This document shows positions 36,972-44,250 of a stretch of 64,000 bases of DNA, one piece after another. This DNA is from Desulfatiglans anilini DSM 4660. Lineage in GTDB: Bacteria; Desulfobacterota; DSM-4660; Desulfatiglandales; Desulfatiglandaceae. The DNA is taken from positions 19,304 to 83,303 of the forward strand of contig NZ_AULM01000015.1 of the NCBI RefSeq assembly GCF_000422285.1, read 5' to 3'. A model generated the notes under the pieces. The model did not search any database. It worked only from the letters and a program-made list of their open reading frames with translations, and was not told where the DNA came from. Both the position numbers and the translations under genes were made by a program. Position 1 is the first letter of the stretch. The number at the start of each line of letters is the position of its first letter.

Positions 36972-38651
36972 ATGCTTCATCCTGCTTATGATCTGTCTTT
37001 CTACGAATTCGACGATGAGAAAGATCCCCAAAGCTACGGCGTGCTGCTGTGCGATGTCGTGCATGGAAAACCGGCTATGAAGCCTCTTTATATCGGGATC
37101 GGCTGGTACTGGTATTATTCCGGATTCAGATACGGCTCGGAAACCCTCTTTCTGCCGACGACGCGTGGATGGGATTCGAGATTTATTCAGGGATACCCCT
37201 ACATCACCGCCATTCGGACCACTGAGGAGGAGCGGAGGGAGAGGGAACCTTATTTCAGACAGAAGATCAAGCCGTTTCTGCAGGATTTCGATGCGGTCTG
37301 GGATGGGTACAAGAAGGAACTGATCGAGCTTTACACAGAGGCCAAAGAATCGAGGGGGCTGAAGGACTGGGGTGATATCAAGAGGCTGACCAACATCGAG
37401 CTGCTTTCGTTTTTCCTCGACTTCACCTATACCATCAACCGCAAGGAAGGTGAAATCCACATGATCATGATGATGGCCTCCTATTATATCAACGGCCTCT
37501 TTCAGTTGATGTGGAAGGACCTTTTCGGCCGCGACGCCCCCATCGATCCGGATTTCGGCAAGCTCATGTCCGGTTTCGAAAACCAGGATGTCAAGGTGAT
37601 GCGGGAATTGTGGCGGCTCAGCAGAAAAGCGGTTTCGATGGGACTCGAAGAGGCATTTTCAGGCTCGGACAGGGAGGAGATTCTGCGCCTGTTGAACGAG
37701 AACGAAAGAGGGAAAGAGTGGCTGGAAGAATACCACGCGTTCCTTACCCGGCATGGGTGGCGGTGTGAACGGATGCATGCCTATGACACCCCGGCCTGGA
37801 TCGAAAGGCCTTCGCTGGCCTTGAACCGGGTGAAGATGCTGATGAAGGATGAGGAGTTCACCTTCGACACCGAGCGGGGCCGCATCATATTGGAAAGGGA
37901 GCAAACCGAGAAAAGTGTTCTCGAAAAGGTTCCGGCGGAGGTGAAGGATTCCTTTGAGGTGCTGATGAAAGCGGCGCAGAGATCGGGGTATTGGAGCGAA
38001 GACCACACCTACTTCTGTGATTTTTATGTCGGGGCGCTCGGGCGGTGGATCGTGACCGAGTTCGGCCGCAGATTCGCCCAGGCCGGATGCATCGACTCGG
38101 CCGAAGACATCCATTTCCTGCACCCCGATGAAATCCGCAAGGCTGCCATCCCTATGGGGAAGGTCGACCTGCGGCCTTATGTCCAGAGGCGCAAGGAGGC
38201 CTGGGAAGCGAATTCGAAGATCGAGCCGGTTCCTTTTTACGGGGACATCTCCCAGGCGCAGGACGTCCTGAAGAGTGACCCGACACTCTCGGTTTCGACG
38301 CAGGTCCCGATCGTACGGGAGGAACTCAAGGCGGATCTTTACGGCGCAGCCGCAGCCCCGGGTGTGTATGAAGGAAGGGCGAGGGTCATCATGAGCGCGG
38401 ATCAGCTTCCGGAGGTGGAGCCCGGTGAGATCTTGGTGGCCCCCGGGACATCGGCCGCCTGGACCGCTGCCTTCAGCGTGATTAAAGGGTTGGTGACGGA
38501 CGGAGGAGGTGCGCTGTCCCATCCTGTGATCATGGCGCGGGAATACGGGATCCCCTGCGTGGCCGGATGCGTCGAAGGGAGCCAGAAGATCAGGACCGGC
38601 ATGACTATCCGGATAGACGGAGATCTGGGCGTCGTCTATATCAAAGCCTAG
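36972..38651 (+). CDS. PEP-synthase-like catalytic subunit with phosphohistidine domain, second copy
   Basis: The 559-residue protein has the same plan as 23281-24996: a helical body with GSETLFLPTTRGWDSRF near the start, AGCIDSAEDIHFLHPDEI in the middle, and a C-terminal mobile domain with GTSAAWTAAFSVIKGLVTDG and GGALSHPVIMAREYGIP (His517). No PEP-binding barrel is present, so the phosphate acceptor is something other than pyruvate. GGGAGG precedes the ATG at 36972, 66 bases after the ATP-binding subunit. With that subunit it should phosphorylate an organic substrate through a phosphohistidine. The substrate probably differs from that of the first pair because the helical body has diverged. 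Confidence 0.8.
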   Translation: MLHPAYDLSFYEFDDEKDPQSYGVLLCDVVHGKPAMKPLYIGIGWYWYYSGFRYGSETLFLPTTRGWDSRFIQGYPYITAIRTTEEERREREPYFRQKIKPFLQDFDAVWDGYKKELIELYTEAKESRGLKDWGDIKRLTNIELLSFFLDFTYTINRKEGEIHMIMMMASYYINGLFQLMWKDLFGRDAPIDPDFGKLMSGFENQDVKVMRELWRLSRKAVSMGLEEAFSGSDREEILRLLNENERGKEWLEEYHAFLTRHGWRCERMHAYDTPAWIERPSLALNRVKMLMKDEEFTFDTERGRIILEREQTEKSVLEKVPAEVKDSFEVLMKAAQRSGYWSEDHTYFCDFYVGALGRWIVTEFGRRFAQAGCIDSAEDIHFLHPDEIRKAAIPMGKVDLRPYVQRRKEAWEANSKIEPVPFYGDISQAQDVLKSDPTLSVSTQVPIVREELKADLYGAAAAPGVYEGRARVIMSADQLPEVEPGEILVAPGTSAAWTAAFSVIKGLVTDGGGALSHPVIMAREYGIPCVAGCVEGSQKIRTGMTIRIDGDLGVVYIKA

Positions 38652-38655
38652 ATTC

Positions 38656-38793
38656 GTTTCCATCCGGAAAGGGTCCTTTTCGCCCATATCGGCGTCAATC
38701 TGCACGTTTGCCGGTGCGGCGAAGCCGGTGGAGAGAAATCCTCAGTTCCGGATCGGAAACGGGGTCGCGCTGGACGATCATTCCCGGGTGGAC
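38656..38793 (+). repeat. Dispersed palindromic repeat, copy E (shortened)
   Basis: It keeps both ends, GTTTCCATCCGGAAAGGG and GATCATTCCCGGGTGGAC, and the GCGTCAATCTGCACGTTTG core, but most of the central hairpin region is deleted. It lies directly after the second kinase pair. No other gene is seen up to 38971. Confidence 0.8.
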
Positions 38794-38971
38794 ATTAGAT
38801 TCGATAGGAAAGGTGTTTTTTCGGGGAGATATCGAAAGAGCGAAGTCAAGCATTTGAATGAACGTGTGCCCAGAAAACCGGCTGACCCTCGGGGGTCGCC
38901 GCGAGTGACAAGCAGGCATTGGCGGAGAGTATTGCGCTCTGTGAATGTGCCATGACATGGAAGAGAAGCGT

Positions 38972-39538
38972 ATGCAGGAAGAATGGATTACACAGAATAT
39001 CAGGAATCTGCGGGAGAAGAAGGGCATGACCCTTCAGGAACTGGCGGATCTTACGGGATTGACCAAGAGTTATCTCTCCAAGATCGAACGGTCGAAGAAG
39101 GCTCCGCCTTATTCCACGGTCAACAAGGTCGCCAATGCGCTTGGGGTCGATGTCCGATTCATTTTCGAAGGAAACGGGGAAGAGGACATCGACCCGCGCA
39201 TTACGTTCACCAGGCGCGGTGCGGGCGAGGTCGTCGAAACCGTAGGCGCCTTCTACGGCTACAAGTATGAAGCCCTGGCCTCGAAAAAGCCGGGCAAGAA
39301 CATGCTCCCCTATATCATCGAGCCGGCCTTCGAAGAAAAGGGGGTTTTCCAGCACGAAGGGGAAGAGCTCCTCTACGTGCTGGAGGGTCGCCACGAGTTC
39401 GTCTATGACGGCAAGAGCACCATGATGGAGGAGGGCGATTGCGTCTATTTCGATGCGGGCGTGCCGCATTACGGGCGCAGCGTCGGGGAGAAGAAGGCGA
39501 AGCTCCTGGCGGTGATGTTCAACTACAAGCGATTGTGA
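38972..39538 (+). CDS. XRE-family regulator with C-terminal cupin domain
   Basis: The 188-residue protein has an N-terminal helix-turn-helix (LREKKGMTLQELADLTGLTK, then SYLSKIERSKKAPP) and a C-terminal cupin sensor (HEGEELLYVLEGRHEF, YFDAGVPHYGRS). This is the common small-molecule-sensing repressor type. ATGs at 38945 and 38957 are in frame, but the 38972 ATG has GGAAGAGA upstream and starts just before the HTH. It is the first gene of the 38972-43710 cluster and probably controls it or the kinase genes before it. Confidence 0.88.
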   Translation: MQEEWITQNIRNLREKKGMTLQELADLTGLTKSYLSKIERSKKAPPYSTVNKVANALGVDVRFIFEGNGEEDIDPRITFTRRGAGEVVETVGAFYGYKYEALASKKPGKNMLPYIIEPAFEEKGVFQHEGEELLYVLEGRHEFVYDGKSTMMEEGDCVYFDAGVPHYGRSVGEKKAKLLAVMFNYKRL

Positions 39539-39559
39539 CCACCCGGAAGGAGGGTTTGG

Positions 39560-40789
39560 ATGGCTAAGAGTATCGTCATGATCGGGACAACCGATACAAA
39601 ATGGGAGCAGCTCGGCTTCCTGAGGCGGAGGATCGAGGAGATCGGGTTCCGGCCCATCCTGATGGATATCAGCATGGGGAAACGGCCTTCGGTCGACGCG
39701 GACATCGGACCGGGCGAGATCGCTGCGCGAGTGGGCAAAGACATCGAGCAGCTGAGAGGGTCCCGGGACAGGGCGGGGGTGACGGATGCCATGACGGCCG
39801 GGGCTGTCGAGACCGCGCTGGGCCTGCTCTCGGAGGGGAAGCTGGACGGCATCGTGGCCCTGGGAGGCGCGACGATCGCCCTGGTCGGCGCGCGGGTGAT
39901 GGCCCGGCTGCCCTTCGGGGTCCCCAAGCTCATAGCCACCCCGGCGGCGATGCCCGCGTACATCAACCGCTGGTTCGAGGCGACGGATCTCGCCGTAATG
40001 CAGATCATCCTGGAGGTGTCCGGGATGAGCGATCTGATGAAAAACGCGCTCGCGCAGGTGGCGGGGGCGATCTGCGGCATGGCGGAGCAGTCGATGGACT
40101 GCCGCTCCCTCAAGCTGCCCTATCCCTCGGTGGCCATCACGGAACTGGGTTTTTCGGACCAATGCGCCAAGAACGTCGAGAAGCTGCTGACCGAGAGGGG
40201 ATACCATGTCTTCCCGTTCCACGCCCAGGGGGTCAGCGACCGGGCCATGGACCGTCTCATCGAACAGGGGTTCTTCGACGGTGTCGTCGAAATCGTCCCG
40301 GCCGGGCTGGTCGAAGAGAAGTTCAAGGGCAACCGCGCCGCCGGCATGAAGCGGCTGGACGCCGCATTGGAAAGGGGCATCCCCCAGGTCTGGGCGCCCT
40401 GCTGCCTCAATCTGACCGGGGCCGGGCCCACCCGGCACAACCGGCCGAAATACGTCGCCGGCGGCCGGGTGTTGGAGATCGATCAGATGCGGGCGATGAC
40501 GCGCTTCCCGGTCGATGAACTCCTGGTCGGCGCGCGGATGTATGCGGAAAAGATGAACCGGGCGAAAGGCCCCCTCAAACTGGTCATTCCCCTGCGGGGC
40601 TGGTCATCGATCGACCAGGAGGGGGGGATCCTCTATGACCCGGCCGAGGACCGGCTGTTCGTGGAGGAGTTGAAGAGGCATCTCAGAGCGGACATCCCGC
40701 TCGAAGAGATCGACTGCAACCTCGAGGATATGCCCATGGCCGAGCGAATGGTCGACATCCTCGATGAATTCATAAAAAGGGATCGCTGA
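39560..40789 (+). CDS. Tm-1-like ATP-binding (UPF0261) protein
   Basis: The 409-residue protein starts MAKSIVMIGTTDTKWEQLGFL, with LDGIVALGGATIALVGARVM, GVPKLIATPAAMPAYINRWF and ALERGIPQVWAPCCLNLTGAGPTRHNRP. These are features of the UPF0261 family related to the plant Tm-1 N-terminal domain, which binds ATP. No enzymatic reaction is established; members often neighbour a TIM-barrel PEP-hydrolase-like protein, which is absent here. It follows the regulator by 21 bases with AAGGAGG, so it is co-transcribed with it. Confidence 0.85.
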   Translation: MAKSIVMIGTTDTKWEQLGFLRRRIEEIGFRPILMDISMGKRPSVDADIGPGEIAARVGKDIEQLRGSRDRAGVTDAMTAGAVETALGLLSEGKLDGIVALGGATIALVGARVMARLPFGVPKLIATPAAMPAYINRWFEATDLAVMQIILEVSGMSDLMKNALAQVAGAICGMAEQSMDCRSLKLPYPSVAITELGFSDQCAKNVEKLLTERGYHVFPFHAQGVSDRAMDRLIEQGFFDGVVEIVPAGLVEEKFKGNRAAGMKRLDAALERGIPQVWAPCCLNLTGAGPTRHNRPKYVAGGRVLEIDQMRAMTRFPVDELLVGARMYAEKMNRAKGPLKLVIPLRGWSSIDQEGGILYDPAEDRLFVEELKRHLRADIPLEEIDCNLEDMPMAERMVDILDEFIKRDR

Positions 40790-40854
40790 TAGAGGCGGCC
40801 TCAAAATAGAGTGCGCCCGCCTTATTCGCGGGCGAATAGGAAAGGAGACACGTC

Positions 40855-42183
40855 ATGGCGGATCAATGGCCGAGATTGTTCAACGAAAAAATGGAGTCGC
40901 TTACCGTCGACAGGATCAATGAACTGCACAACCCGCTGTTTTTGAAACAATTGGAGCATGTCAGCAAACACTCGCCGCTCTATCAGGAGAAATTCAAGGC
41001 GGCCGGCCTCGAGGCCGGGGACATCAAGAGCATCGAACAGATCGACCAGCTGCCCTTCACCGTCAAGAGTGAACTGCGCGAGGCGCAGATGCGCAATGCC
41101 CCGGTGGGGGCGCACCGCGCGGTGGATATCGTCGATCTGAGCCGGGTGTATTCCTCGAGCGGCACCACGGGGATCCCGACCTACATCGGTTTGACGCAGA
41201 GCGACATCGTGAACATCCACGCCGAGGTGATCGCCCGTTTTGCCTGGGGCGGAGGCATCCGGCCGGACAGCATCGTCGTCAACATCCCGACCGCCCCGTT
41301 CATTGCCGACACCTTCCGCGAGGGCCTGGAGAAGATGGGGGCGGTCAACTTCCCGACCGGGTTCAACACGGACCGGGTCATCAGCGCCTTCAAATACCAA
41401 AGCGCAAACGCCCTGCACTCCACGGTCTCCTTTTGGAGCTACCTGCTGAAAGAGATCGAAAAGGCCGGGCTCGATCCCAAAAAGCTGGGCATCAGGCGCA
41501 TCATCGGCGGCGCGGAGGGAGGGACCAAAGCGGTCAGGCCCTTGATCGAGGAATCCTTCGGCGCCACCGTCATCGAAGGGATGGGTATGGGGGAGCAGGC
41601 CTGCATCGTCTGGGGCGAATGCGTCGAGAACCGCGGGCGCGCCGGGATGCACTACATGGCGCAGGGGATCGTCCACGTCGAACTGATCGACCCGGAGACC
41701 GACAAGCCTTTGGAGATCAAGGAAGGCGCCACGGGTGAGCTCGTCTACAGCGGCCTGATCCATCAGGCCATGCCGCTGCTGCGCTACCGGTCGCGGGACC
41801 ATGTGCGCGTCGTCGGGGTCGACCGGTGCGACTGCGGACGGGGCGGGATGCGGATCGAGGTGCTGGGGCGCTACGATGACATGCTGACCGTGTTGGGGGT
41901 CAATGTCTATCCGCTCGCCATCAAGGATGTAGCGACCACCTTCAAACCGCGCCTGAGCGGCCAGATCGAGGTGCAGTTGGAAGAGCCCGGGACTGCGGTG
42001 AAGCCTCCCCTGAAGATCAAGGCCGAGCTCGGCGAGGAGCCCGGGGATCTGAAGGAACTGAAGAAGCTCCTGGAAAGGGAACTGCGGGCCAGGCTGATCT
42101 TCCAGGCCGAGGTCGAGCTCGTCCAGGAACTGCCGCAATATCAGTACAAAGGGAAACTCATCCGCAAGCTCTACGAGGAGTAG
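40855..42183 (+). CDS. PaaK-like phenylacetate-CoA ligase family protein
   Basis: A 442-residue adenylate-forming ligase of the PaaK subfamily. LEHVSKHSPLYQEKFKAAGL at the N-terminus, the ATP loop YSSSGTTGIPTYIGLT, MGMGEQACIVWGECVENRGR, LRYRSRDHVRVV, and the C-terminal lid with QYQYKGKLIRKL are all present. It activates an aromatic or short acid to its CoA thioester via an acyl-adenylate. It lies between UPF0261 and the PycB-like gene, behind AAAGGAGA. An aryl or keto acid substrate is likely from context but unproven. Confidence 0.87.
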   Translation: MADQWPRLFNEKMESLTVDRINELHNPLFLKQLEHVSKHSPLYQEKFKAAGLEAGDIKSIEQIDQLPFTVKSELREAQMRNAPVGAHRAVDIVDLSRVYSSSGTTGIPTYIGLTQSDIVNIHAEVIARFAWGGGIRPDSIVVNIPTAPFIADTFREGLEKMGAVNFPTGFNTDRVISAFKYQSANALHSTVSFWSYLLKEIEKAGLDPKKLGIRRIIGGAEGGTKAVRPLIEESFGATVIEGMGMGEQACIVWGECVENRGRAGMHYMAQGIVHVELIDPETDKPLEIKEGATGELVYSGLIHQAMPLLRYRSRDHVRVVGVDRCDCGRGGMRIEVLGRYDDMLTVLGVNVYPLAIKDVATTFKPRLSGQIEVQLEEPGTAVKPPLKIKAELGEEPGDLKELKKLLERELRARLIFQAEVELVQELPQYQYKGKLIRKLYEE

Positions 42184-42342
42184 GCGGGAGCGGCCGGGCC
42201 AAAACCGCCGCGGACGGGACGGCGCCCCCCTTGCTCCGCACGGGGGGCGTGAACCCCGATTTTGCAGGTGGTTTTGCCGGCGGCTTCGTCCGCGACGGAT
42301 GCCGCACGCCGCCGAGAGGATTTTCGAGACCTGGAGAATGTT

Positions 42343-43710
42343 ATGAAAAAAATACGATTTGTGGATACGACGCTGCGGGACGGCAATCAGAGTCTGTGGG
42401 ATGCCACGGGTCTTACGACCGGTATGATCCTGAGCGTGGCCGCGGACATGGACCGGGCCGGCTTCAAGGCGATCGACTTCATCAGCAGCATCCATATGGG
42501 GGTTTCCGTCAAGTATCACAAGGAAAACCCGTTCGAGAAGATCCGGCTGGCGGCCAGGGCCATGCCCCGGACCCCCCTCAGCTTCGGCACGACCGGCAGG
42601 CGCTTTATCGGATTCGTGCGGTCGCCGGATTCGATCGTGGAACTCGTCCTGAAGACCGTGGCGGCCAATGGGATCCGGCGGGTCTGGCTGATCGACGCTG
42701 CGCACGACATCGACGTGATTTCGAAGAACGCCCGGATGGCCAAGCAGGCCGGGATCGAGGAGTTCGTGGTGGCGCTTTCCTATTCCATCAGTCCGGTGCA
42801 CACCGACGCCTACTATGCCGGGAAGGCCCGGGAGATCGCCGCCTGCAGGGATGTCGACACGGTCTACCTGAAGGATCAGGGAGGGCTGCTGACCCCTGAC
42901 CGCGTCCGGGAGCTGGTGCCCGTCATCCGCGGGGCGATCGGCGAGAAGCCGCTCGAGATCCACACCCACTGCAGCGCGGGGCTCGGGCCGCAGGTCTACC
43001 TGGAGGCGATCCGCCAGGGGATCGACGTGCTGCACACGGCCATCCCGCCCCTTGCCGACGGGACCTCCCAGCCCTCGATCTTCGAGATCGTCGAAGGCGT
43101 GAGCGCCCTGGAGTGCGAAACGGATGTAGCGGTGGAGGCCCTGAAACGCGTCTCGGAGCAGCTCTATGCCATAGCGGAGAAAGAGGGGAGGGCGCCCGGG
43201 AAACCGGCCGCCTACGATGCAGCCTACTATGAGCATCAGGTCCCCGGCGGCATGGTCTCGACGCTCAGACGGCAGCTGGGCGAGGCGGGGATGGAGCACC
43301 GCCTGCCCGAGGTGATCGAGGAGATCAAGCTGGTCCGGAAGGAACTCGGCTACCCGATCATGGTCACCCCGCTCAGCCAGTTCGTGGGCACCCAGGCGGC
43401 GATGAACATCATCTCCGGGAAGCGCTACAAGATCGTACCCGATGGGATCATCCAATATGTTCTGGGCTACTTCGGAGAGTCGCCGGCACCGATCGCCCCC
43501 GACGTGCTGGACAAGGTTCACAGCCTCGAAAAGACAAAGAAAATGATGAAAGAGCAGTTTCCTCAACCCACCGTTGAAGAGATCCGCAAGGCGAGCGGGA
43601 TCGGCCCTGACGTATCCGACGAGGAGTTTTTGCTGCGCTACTCCCTCAAGGAGAACGAGGTCGAAGCGATGCTTGCCGCCGGTCCGATCAACCCCGAATA
43701 CGCCTGTTAG
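42343..43710 (+). CDS. Pyruvate carboxylase B/HMGL-like carboxyltransferase domain protein lacking biotin domain
   Basis: A 455-residue TIM-barrel protein starting MKKIRFVDTTLRDGNQSLWD. The metal site of biotin carboxyltransferases is conserved: Asp in DTTLRD, the carbamylated-Lys motif VYLKDQGGLLTP and the HxH of EIHTHCSAG. The TSQPS loop is also present. The normal Asp after HxH is Cys. The chain ends at about 455 residues without a biotinyl-lysine domain, and no biotin carboxylase is nearby. It may use a separate carrier or catalyse an aldol or decarboxylation reaction on a keto acid. The ATG at 42343 follows CTGGAGA; the frame is open upstream. Confidence 0.85.
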   Translation: MKKIRFVDTTLRDGNQSLWDATGLTTGMILSVAADMDRAGFKAIDFISSIHMGVSVKYHKENPFEKIRLAARAMPRTPLSFGTTGRRFIGFVRSPDSIVELVLKTVAANGIRRVWLIDAAHDIDVISKNARMAKQAGIEEFVVALSYSISPVHTDAYYAGKAREIAACRDVDTVYLKDQGGLLTPDRVRELVPVIRGAIGEKPLEIHTHCSAGLGPQVYLEAIRQGIDVLHTAIPPLADGTSQPSIFEIVEGVSALECETDVAVEALKRVSEQLYAIAEKEGRAPGKPAAYDAAYYEHQVPGGMVSTLRRQLGEAGMEHRLPEVIEEIKLVRKELGYPIMVTPLSQFVGTQAAMNIISGKRYKIVPDGIIQYVLGYFGESPAPIAPDVLDKVHSLEKTKKMMKEQFPQPTVEEIRKASGIGPDVSDEEFLLRYSLKENEVEAMLAAGPINPEYAC

Positions 43711-43731
43711 CCTTTCTCCCCCCCAGGCGTA

Positions 43732-43766
43732 GGTCATGCCTCCCGGGTGGTCCGGGGGGCATGACC
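43732..43766 (+). terminator. Strong 15-bp hairpin after the PycB-like gene
   Basis: GGTCATGCCTCCCGG pairs with CCGGGGGGCATGACC around a five-base loop, with one G-T pair. No T-tract follows, so termination is likely but not certain. It separates the region-2 cluster from the ketone-carboxylase operon. Confidence 0.65.
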
Positions 43767-43815
43767 GCACCTTTCCCGAATTCCCTGCCTTGACACCGCC
43801 GCCGGAAAAAATGTC

Positions 43816-43835
43816 AAATTGATCGGTCGCTCAAT
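43816..43835 (+). promoter_or_regulatory. TetR-type operator O1
   Basis: AAATTGATCGGTCGCTCAAT is an imperfect inverted repeat (TTGA-N8-TCAA). It is identical to O2, 56 bases downstream, and sits just upstream of the -35 element. A TetR gene is encoded in the operon downstream. Confidence 0.75.
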
Positions 43836-43844
43836 AAATTTCTC

Positions 43845-43874
43845 TTGACAAAAGACGTTTCCAGCGTCTATAAA
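43845..43874 (+). promoter_or_regulatory. Sigma-70 promoter of the ketone-carboxylase operon
   Basis: TTGACA (43845-43850) and TATAAA (43869-43874) are separated by 18 bases. Start of transcription is expected near 43881, inside operator O2, leaving a leader of about 370 bases before the first gene. Confidence 0.8.
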
Positions 43875-43891
43875 TTGATCGGTCGCTCAAT
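43872..43891 (+). promoter_or_regulatory. TetR-type operator O2 overlapping the transcription start
   Basis: This exact 20-base copy of O1 overlaps the end of the -10 element and the predicted start site. Binding here would block polymerase; the paired sites suggest cooperative repression by the TetR protein at 52834. Confidence 0.75.
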
Positions 43892-44169
43892 CATTAATGT
43901 GTTTATTCATTACGTAAAACAAGTGGTTTAGGGTGGCGCTCTTTTTTAATCATTAATCCCATTGACCCAATTTCAGTGCGGCTTTTCGAGCGGTCTCTTT
44001 CTGCGTAAAAGGGCCTCCGACCCGACCCCGCGCGCCTCGCCGCCGGCGCAAGGCCTGCTCGAACCGCTCGGGCACGGCGGTGGATGTCTTGGAGGGAGGC
44101 AGTCGAACGGCTGGCATCGGAAATCATTCGGTATGGGCAACCCTAATCTTTGAAATCCACGGAGGTTTT

Positions 44170-44181
44170 ATGCAGGTTTGA
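44170..44181 (+). other. Possible three-codon leader ORF in the operon's 5' leader
   Basis: A strong ribosome site (GGAGG, 44161-44165) precedes ATG CAG GTT TGA. It could be a translated mini-ORF, or a relict ribosome site. The remaining leader (43892-44250) contains no gene I can support. Confidence 0.25.
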
Positions 44182-44250
44182 GACCGGCGATGCATCGGAA
44201 GATCGTTTGAAAGGGATTTGCAGCGAAAAAACTAAGCGGGGAGGATGGTT

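Noticed and set aside
40822..43770. A 982-codon minus-strand open frame over the CoA ligase and PycB-like genes
   Set aside because: It is the antisense of two well-supported genes, is His/Pro/Gly/Asp/Leu-rich and has no domain; GC-rich coding DNA gives such frames.
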